A DNA stretch of 64,000 nt from Cryptomeria japonica (Eukaryota > Streptophyta > Pinopsida > Cupressales > Cupressaceae), in the NCBI RefSeq assembly GCF_030272615.1, contig NC_081411.1:180568977-180632976 (forward strand). Direction: 5' to 3'. Below are positions 56,443-64,000 of the stretch, piece by piece. The position numbers and the translations under genes are program-made. Below the pieces are notes generated by a model. The model had not been told where the DNA came from and did no database searches. It saw nothing but the letters and a program-made list of their open reading frames with translations. How positions within the stretch are numbered: the first letter of the stretch is position 1; each line of letters starts with the position of its first letter.

Positions 56443-59074
56443 TTACAATTCTGAATGTAGAGTGTAGTCTTGTTTTGAATCAAAGATAAGGTTGAGTGTT
56501 GCAGCCAATCTTATGCCTCCTTTTGCAAGTTGATTCTCAATAATGGGTAGACGTGAGAGAAAATAGTCATCTGCAAATGAAAGTATACAAATAGTTATGG
56601 CTAATAAAATTTAAAAATAAAGAAGATATAGACGGGTTATTAAATTTGATATCAATCAATATGTACCTTCCAAGATATCATCTTCCTCAACATCTTGGTA
56701 AGCCCACTTGCAAGCAAGAATGATACTCTCATCTGCATATCTATGATTAACAATTCAAATTCTCATCTATTAGTAATCAAATAAGATATTATCTTAGTTA
56801 TATAAGAATTATTAATACTTAAATATCTAGATTTATTTCATGCAAAATATATATAATAATTAATATTATATTTTCAACCTATAGCATTTCTACTTTGTTT
56901 AGGAATACAAATATTTTCTAGATATTGTTTCATCTACAACATTGAAGTGTTTCATGAACTATGACTAGAATTGTTTCATTGAAAGTGGGAATCCCTTATT
57001 TTGGTTAAATATTAAGAAATAGAAAATTTCATGGTATTATCAATATTATAATTGTGCTTAATGATTAACATAGTATATTTTAATACTTACAATTTAGGGC
57101 AAGAAGTTTCATCCGTGTGACACTCTTCCCATGTAGTTACATCATTTGACCAAATTTCCTATTTTAAGGACAAGAAAATAATTAAGACTAAAAAAATTAT
57201 CTAAGAAATAACAACTTACAAACATAAAGATAACTATTTATGATATGAGAAGTCTAGTTTCTTCTTATGATGAAGGGAATGATTAATTTTAAATATATAT
57301 CAAGAAAAGAGGAAACATACAGTAATATTGGTTTGAATATCTTCTATCATAGCTTCAAGATCATTGTCATAAAAATCTTTCATGGCTGTCTCAATGATCC
57401 CACTATCCCAAATCTGTTTCCAATAAAACAACAAATTATTGAAATAGATTATAGTAGTATGTAAAATTAATTTTTTTTTGTTAAGGAATGCAAACTGAAA
57501 TTAACGAATGAGAGGTACATACTTCTTTAAATGACCTTCTTCTCGATATCAGGAAGTGGGTATCCAAGTCTTGCACTGGAAATTTTTCTATTTATTTTTT
57601 TAAAATCGTGTATTTTTTTAATGTATTTGATAATATTATTTTTTTAAAATAGAATTAATATACTTTTTCCAATGAAATAAATACAAGCATCTACTCAAAT
57701 TAATTCTTAACACTTTGAGCTCCAATTTCATAGACAAAAGATTAAGAGATAAAAATATGTTTATAAATACTGGATAGAGATAGAACTTATGAGATAGTAA
57801 AAAAAAATTAATATATAAAAAAAATGAAATGAATTGTTTGTCAAAATCAATCTTGATTTATTTTCATACTTGAAAAAAATTTAAGTGTTTTGAATAATAT
57901 ATTGAATAAAATAAATTTAAATGAAGAAAAGAATGGAAGAATCTAACATGAACTTGGGATATTTATTCTTGAAATTATTTCTTTAATTAAAATATCAAAT
58001 AAGAATATTTATTGAACCATTTGTAATTGGGCTTGTATAAGATATGAAATATAATTAAAAGTACATAAAAAAATACAATAGTACATTTTATCAAATATAT
58101 GTTTATTTGTATCATCTATATTTCATTATTCAAACTCATGTTTATGATATAGAACTATTCTACTCTCCAAACAAAAACAATAAAATATTTTTTCAATATA
58201 AATTGCTTAACATTTACATATTAAATATCTTTTGAAATTTAAGAAAAAATGTCTACTTGTAAGAATTATATTAACACATAAATCTTATCATGAAGAAAAA
58301 CTAACATAGAATGAACTTAAGAAGCACAATAATTTAAAAAAATATTCCAATCTAAAATAATATCTAAAATATTTATAAATTTTATTTATTAAAACTATAA
58401 AATTGAAAAACAAAAATCAATAGACATTACTCACATGATATAAATTGCTCTTTATTTATTAATACTATGAAATTGAAAAACAAAAATCAATAGACATTAC
58501 TCACATGATGTAAATTACTCTTTCGACGATACCAGTATAGTTTTATTGAATTTCCACCTCTATCTGAAGTGAATCCCACATGTAAAGGCTGTAACATTTT
58601 TTTATCCAACAATTTATGAATATATTTTTAAATACAAGATATGAGATTCGAAATATGCTTTTAAAAAGAAAAAAACTATATCTTCTTACTATGAAATTTA
58701 CATTAATGAGTTTACATCTAATAAGATGCATATAATATATGATGGTTCTTGTTAGAAACTATTTAATGAATAAGAAAAAAATGACCTGATGAATATCTCC
58801 CATAAAATGAGACAAAAACAATAAAGCTTCAGTTAAATTATCTGCAAATTTCAAGATTGTACATTAGCTTCCAATAGAAATTTCAAGACTATACATTAGC
58901 TTCCAATAGAAAGATAGATATATACATTAGCTTCAAAAGAAAAGATAATAAAAGAGAGAATCTTACAGGGCTTTCCATGAGATTTATGATCATAAGTCAC
59001 AAGTTGAGAAGTATAATTTTTTATGGCTCCTTCAAGACACATCCCCTCTACTCCATGCTCATTATGGCAATCCC
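56443..59074 (-). CDS. S1/P1-type nuclease (plant ENDO/BFN family), seven 3' exons
   Basis: Exons (minus): 59074-58967, 58841-58786, 58588-58505, 57413-57321, 57158-57091, 56740-56667 and 56570-56443, stop TAA. All junctions are GT-AG and keep frame; donors include GTAAGA, GTGAGT, GTATGT and GTAAGT. Landmarks are DCHNEHGVEGMCLEGAIKNY, NLTEALLFLSHFMGDIHQ, PLHVGFTSDRGGNSIKLYWY, NLHH|IWDSGIIETAM, EIWSNDVTTWEECHTDE, ESIILACKWAYQDVEEDDIL and DYFLSRLPIIENQLAKGGIR. These supply zinc ligands equivalent to P1 His60, His116, Asp120, His126, His149 and Asp153. The family cleaves single-stranded DNA and RNA in secretory or vacuolar compartments, often in senescence and cell death. The roughly 200 codons seen lack the N-terminal third (signal peptide, Trp1, His6, Asp45), whose exons are not in 59.1-64 kb. 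They may lie beyond the edge behind a long intron, or be lost. Confidence 0.88.
58381..58520. repeat. 70-bp tandem duplication across a splice donor of the nuclease gene
   Basis: 58381-58450 and 58451-58520 are two copies of a 70-bp unit with a handful of differences. The right copy includes the last 16 nt of an exon and its GTGAGT donor. The left copy repeats a near-identical exon end (ATATCATGTGAG on the minus strand) inside the intron. Confidence 0.88.
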
Positions 59075-61741
59075 CTATTTGGAACAATCAAAACAGATTT
59101 TGAGAAACAACTAATCTTATTTAATTAATAGCTTAATCTCATTTAATTAATAGCTTCATCATAAATAATCTTATGTTACTTCTAGTTTGTTTTTAAGTTA
59201 TAGAGAATGATATAATTGTAAACTATTAATGTTATATAACAAATAATAACTATGGTTTAGAGAATGACATATAGAGGAGTTAGAGGAGTTATTATTAATA
59301 AAAAGTTAAAAAAAATTTGAAAAATTAGAAAAAATAATTAATTAATTAATAAATAAATATTTTAACTAAATCTTAGATTATAATGTATATAAATAAATAT
59401 TTTAACTAAATATTAGATTATAATGTATTAAAAGTAATTTATAAACATTTTTTTTTAAAATATAGAAATTAAAAATTAGTAAACTTTACAAAATAAGTCT
59501 TAGAAAATTTAATATTTTTAAAAGAAGTCTAGCATTTTAAAAATTGACATTTATGTCATATTGCATATATATTTTTAGAAAAAAAGATTTATAAATTTTA
59601 GAACATATATTTTTCATTGCATAGTTTTTTTTTAATTGATGTTTAAAGTAAGCTTAATTTTAATTTAGACTTAGACTTATGTTATATCATATAATTTTTT
59701 ATATATTTCTTCACATTTTTAATTTTTTTCTCTATATTTTTTTATTTCTATTTTTTCACACGTGTCAAAGGTAGAGTCGACCTTGATGTTAAGTAATATT
59801 ATATTTTCACAAGAAAATAAAAAGTAAATATATTAATATGAATCAAATGAAGAAGTAAATATAGTAATCAAATTAAAAATATATTAAAAATTATGCTTGT
59901 TAGAAAAGCTTACTTTGAAGATTAAAATCTTGCAAATTATCTTATCATGTTATATTTATTATTGGTCCACCTAAAGTTGAAACCAAAAAATATGAGGAGG
60001 AAGGGGGAGACTGAACACAGGTTCTTTTCATGAACATTATTTTTTAAATATAAACTAGTCTTACACTCCACTCCATTTACATAAATGTTATGTTTTTAAG
60101 ATATATTTAAGAAAATCTATTCATTAATTTTATATCTGTTTGGCTAAATTTTTTAAATAAGAATTATTAATTTTGTGTTGTACCTAAGATATTTAGCATT
60201 CAACATATATCTCTGATTATTTAGTTCAACAATAAAATATAATTCTAATATAGATACATTATAATATACAAGATCCTATTTCACATACACTAATCCAAAT
60301 TTAATTCCAAGATCCTATATCAATGATTGAGATATTATGTACACGATAATATTCCAGAATAATTCTTGTACAGTAAAATAAATTTATAATGATGAAAATA
60401 ATCCAACTATTTATTATTATATAAATAAAAATAATAATTGCTGAATAGCTAAATGTTTATGTAAACAATTTCTCCAATTTGGGTCTGCTGCAATTTTTTC
60501 TTATTCAACTTCATGTTAGAAAAAAAAACAATATTCGAGGAAGATCTGGAGTTGCAAGTTGAGAGGTAACTTGTATTAAATGACTGCACAATTAAATCCG
60601 TACACACCATGTAAAATAGGTGGGATATTCATCACAATACCATTCGCTGTTACTAAAGTGACAATTTACTATATCAAATGAAATTGCATTAATTTGACAT
60701 TTGTAGCATATCAAATGAAATTTCAATAGATATTGTATAGTGATTAGTATGTTATTTAAAATATTTGAAAATAGAAATAATAGTAAGTGTTGTTTATAAT
60801 TAGTCAATGTTATTATAATATATTTATAATTATTTTTTATTTTTTAATCTAATGAGTTGGGCTTCTTAATTAGCTATCGTGACATTTTAGCATATCAAAT
60901 GAAATTTCATTAATTTTATTACTTAATAGGTGTTGTATAGTGATTAGTATGTTGTTTTAAAATATTTAAAACTAGAAATAAAAGTAAGAATTGTTCATAG
61001 TTAGTCAATGTTATTATAATATATTTGAAACTATAAATTTAGTATTATTATATTTTAATTGCTTGCCAATAAAAGGTTAGTGTATGTTGAAAGAAAGAGA
61101 ATTTGCATATAGTGATTAGTTGGAAGTGAGTGATGTGTACTTAATTTAACTTTTTTGAATTTTAGAAGGAATAATGCACCACAAAATCAAATCAAGTTAA
61201 GTTAGTTTTGTGTAACGATTTCAAACTAGGTAGGAAAATAGATAAAATGAAGATTGGGACTAGTTTCAAGAGATGTTTAAAGGAAAAAGAAAACTAGATT
61301 CATGAAATTTGTGAACTCTTAATGTATAAACATGCCACTTGTATGCTAGTTATTGCATAAAGGCTAACATGGTCAAGTGAATTCAAAAATGAAGAAAAGT
61401 GTTAGGTATATAATTTTTACTTGTTAAGTAATATTTTTTGTCATCATTTTTCCTTGTCTATTATTTCTAGCATTAGGGTTAGATGGGTAGTGTTTAATCT
61501 ATCTCTACTTTGGTTATTGAGCACGACATTGGCTTTAGTTGTGACATTGATGTGTTTAATCATGTTCCTTTGTGTAATCCAAAGCTTGTTGGTCTCAACT
61601 AAGAAGCAAATAGAAAGAATGGGTTCTTGCACCTTTGGATATGTGGTTGTTATGCTTACCCACTAATGCATTTGAGAATGCATTTGTTGTTTTGTCGGAT
61701 GAAAAGTTTTTTGATAAATTTTTTATTTATTTTTTATTTTT
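59075..61741. other. AT-rich presumed intron or upstream DNA of the nuclease gene
   Basis: No exon with the expected WGxxGH or 'SWADxxR' motifs was found on the minus strand. Two similar blocks (60700-60845 and 60890-61035, both with TTGTATAGTGATTAGTATGTT and AAAATATTT) are an old direct duplication about 190 bp apart. Confidence 0.5.
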
Positions 61742-61835
61742 TTGTACATACCTCACCTCCCTTTTGAGATTTGAACTTGTGACCTCTCTTTTAAGAGCAC
61801 AAGTTCTCTACCACTAGGCCAACTGAGGTTGTACA
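61742..61835 (-). mobile_element. tRNA-derived SINE
   Basis: On the minus strand TGGCCTAGTGG (61821-61811) matches the pol III A box TRGCNNAGYGG, and AGTTCAAATCTC (61777-61766) is close to the B box, 33 bp away. A variable tail and an A-rich end (T-rich on the plus strand, 61700-61745) follow. No anticodon-stem structure of a real tRNA is preserved. Confidence 0.65.
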
Positions 61836-61901
61836 AGTTTTTTTTAATTTATAAATTTATAAATTATTTTATAAAGCATTGAGAGTTTTTTTATTCGATG
61901 G

Positions 61902-61904
<3 letters not shown>

Positions 61905-61950
<46 letters not shown>

Positions 61951-61955
61951 GTATG

Positions 61956-61988
<33 letters not shown>

Positions 61989-62095
61989 GTATGTATGTAT
62001 GTATATTTAACTAATATGTGTATTTATACATATTAGTTAAATAAACATATATAAACACATACATACATACATACATACATATTTAATTTATATAT
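61905..62095. repeat. (AT)n/(GTAT)n microsatellite with hairpin
   Basis: TATATATA and GTATGTATGTATGTAT runs lead into ATTTAACTAATATGTGTATT, whose inverted partner ATACATATTAGTTAAAT follows at once, then CATACATACATACATAC. The whole could fold as one hairpin of about 50-bp arms. Confidence 0.82.
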
Positions 62096-62883
62096 ATAAT
62101 TGTATCAAAGGTTACATTTTATTTGTTTCAAATACATTATGCTTTTAACAATTTTCTCACTAAATTATTATTTTTAAATACCAAAAAGTTAGGATTGAAT
62201 TTTCCCACTAAAAATTACAAAAGAAACAAATTATATATACTATATTTTTCCATTAAATTTTCCCACTAAATTTTCCCACTAATAGGATGTGCATTGAATC
62301 TCATCCATAGGATGAGCTCAATCTCCACTGTTGGATTCTAGGGCTACAAATAAAATTAAAATCAAACAACAAAAAGGGAAAGGAGTTCAAACCCTAACTT
62401 TATTTTTGCAGGTTGTAGCGACATTCCTATCCTTGGAGGCATGATTGGGGTTTTGAAGAGGGATTGATCTAAGAAGAGAGTCATAGTAAATTTTTGCTCA
62501 TGCAAAGTCCATTGGAGATTGTTTTTTCACAATGTATTTTCAAATGCATATGCTAATAAATGTTTTTGGGATTTTGTTTGCAGGTTGCTTGCCCTCTTTC
62601 TAGGGTTTTGTTTGTAGTTTGAATATTCTTGTTTTCATCTTATTAGTTGTAGTTTTCTTTTTATTTTGTATGAAGCATCTGGTTTTCCTCTTATTTCCCT
62701 TTCTCAAAGAAAACCCTAGATCTAATGTGTCTCTTCTTTTTGTTTTATTTTGTTTTTACAAGCATCTAGGTATAGATCCAAAAGAAATGAGATCTGCAGA
62801 AAAAATGGCGGAAGAAATGAGATCTACAGAAAAATGGCAGCTATTTACTTTTTTCATTTTTTTTTTTCTATTTTTAAAGAGCT
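62096..62883. other. AT-rich DNA, no gene identified
   Basis: TTTTCCCACTAAA repeats occur at 62200-62280. A plus-strand frame at 62619-62909 is hydrophobic and F-rich from T-runs and is not convincing. GAAATGAGATCTGCAGAAAA is duplicated at about 62785 and 62815. Confidence 0.4.
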
Positions 62884-63076
62884 ATGACATCCCAATGGGG
62901 GTGCCGTAGTCCCATGGAGGCTGCAATATCCCCCATGAAGGTGTTGTAGTCCATGGGGGTTGCAACATTACCCATGGGGGTGCCATAGTCCCATGGAGGC
63001 ATGGGGGTGCTGTTGTCTCATGGAGGCTGCAACACCACCATGGGGGTGTCGTAGTCCCTGGGGGCTGCGACATTCC
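62884..63076. repeat. GC-rich minisatellite, about 37-40-bp unit
   Basis: About five units of CCCATGGGGGTGCCGTAGTC / CCATGGAGGCTGCAACAT with small indels. It stands out as GC-rich DNA in an AT-rich surrounding. Confidence 0.82.
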
Positions 63077-63089
63077 CTCATTTGCAATA

Positions 63090-63205
63090 TTTTTAAATAT
63101 TTGTTATTATATATAATATTATTTAATACTATATACAATATTATATATAGTATTATATAATATTATATAATATTATATATATTATATATATATTACACAC
63201 ACACA
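63090..63205. repeat. AT-rich TATTATATAATA low-complexity tract
   Basis: Short palindromic TATAATATTATAT units, ending in (AC)n and (AT)n. Confidence 0.8.
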
Positions 63206-64000
63206 CATATATATGTACACATTCCTAGTGAAAAATTCATTTTGATCTAGTTATTGTATAACACAAAATTAGACTGTGCACTAGGAATCACCTGGGTGGA
63301 AAATAAAATATTGTTTAGGTCCTATTGCTTTGAGTCGTGCTACCATTGCATTGCAAATGTCTTAGAGGAGGCAAGTTTTGTACCACACTAACTAGAAGTG
63401 GAGCATCCCCAAAGCTAGAGGATGAGCTTACTAACCTAGTAGAACAACTAGTAAAGTGGAAAGAGGAGCTCAAAGAGCAATGTTATAATCAGAGAGGGGG
63501 TTACAGATTTAGTATTCAGTTTGAATTTAACATGCTCTATATTTGAATCATCCACCTCCTATCCTTATTATTCTTCTTTCCTCTCCCCTTGCCTCTCAGT
63601 CATTTGATGGTGAAGGGATGATTATGGGTAGCTCTTGAAAGGTTCCTTCCAACTAAAAGGGCCTTTCAATACCCTTTTAGCTACCCATTGGATTTTCAAT
63701 ACCCCTTTAGCTACAAAGGCAATCTATTGAAAAACCCACCACCCAGTATCATGAAATTTACACCTTACGAACACATAGTCCCTCTCCACATATGATCGCT
63801 CCATTTTTGAAATTATTGTCAAGTAAACACAAAAGGTCACTTTTTAATCATACTTGGCCAATGCGTTGACTGTTAACTTAAAAGGAAAAGTCAGAGGCTC
63901 TAAAAATAACCTATCTTCATAATTTCACACATGTAGATAATCTTTTATACTTTATGTTTTTTTGAAAAACTAAAGCTTTCTTGTTAATCTTCTAGGCGCC
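63206..64000. other. unassigned right edge
   Basis: A plus-strand frame at 63337-63546 contains SPKLEDELTNLVEQLVKWKE, helix-like and charged, but it matches nothing I recognise and could be a fragment of a gag-like ORF. The remainder shows nothing supportable. Confidence 0.35.

Noticed and set aside
60592-60807. Possible missing 5' exon of the nuclease gene
   Set aside because: The translation (EWYCDEYPTYFTW) lacks the WGxxGH or SWADxxR motifs and has no matching splice phase.
61763-61830. tRNA gene on the minus strand
   Set aside because: A and B boxes are present but no cloverleaf or acceptor stem pairs, and a SINE-like tail follows.

Overview
The window is nuclear DNA from a large, repeat-rich plant genome. 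A gymnosperm is plausible but not proven. The evidence is low GC, nested LTR retrotransposons with plant-type domains (Tat-lineage Ty3/gypsy with a second RNase H, antisense plant mobile domain genes, Ty1/copia primed by initiator tRNA-Met), and the exons of a plant S1/P1-type nuclease. No bacterial, organellar or viral genes were seen. About 85% is mobile DNA in several layers of insertion.

Layout. 1-1951: the 5' end of a minus-strand copia element (gag, PBS, 5' LTR), itself inserted in a gypsy 3' LTR (1952-2118). 2119-4981: remains of that gypsy element. 4982-7869 and 23983-26940: 'copy A' of a composite repeat, split by a solo copia LTR (5239-6353, TSD GTTTG) and by a full-length 16,108-bp Tat element (7870-23977, TSD GTAGC). 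26941-50636: a decayed minus-strand Tat element (Tat-B) with its own PMD gene remnant. Its integrase is split at a Trp|His codon junction by a 12.3-kb element with 30-bp terminal inverted repeats (30974-43322), and its pol is also interrupted by a solo copia LTR (47138-48353). 50637 to about 55030: a truncated minus-strand copia element. 55030-64000: AT-rich, mostly unique DNA with seven exons of an S1/P1 nuclease gene (56443-59074, minus), a tRNA-type SINE, a hairpin and a minisatellite.

The full-length Tat element is the centrepiece. Its 793-bp LTRs differ at only 6 sites by my count. Gag-pol stays in one reading frame for 7.5 kb with no frameshift, yet has eight in-frame stops, and every one can be explained by a C-to-T change. 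Downstream, on the opposite strand, lies a plant mobile domain gene with its own TATA box, a short first exon, a GTAAGT donor, a 787-bp intron and a PMD exon. Arrays of the core GCGTCTGTG, spaced about 20 nt apart, occur twice in the sense leader and once in the antisense intron, each time in the sense orientation of the transcript concerned.

The second unusual object is the TIR element inside Tat-B. It carries a transposase-like ORF (CCC-x-YH type), a convergent unknown ORF, a 20-bp satellite in alternating orientation between inverted GA and TC tracts, and repeated GGATATC-type palindromes. Its left half, together with flanking integrase and spacer, is present a second time as copy A.
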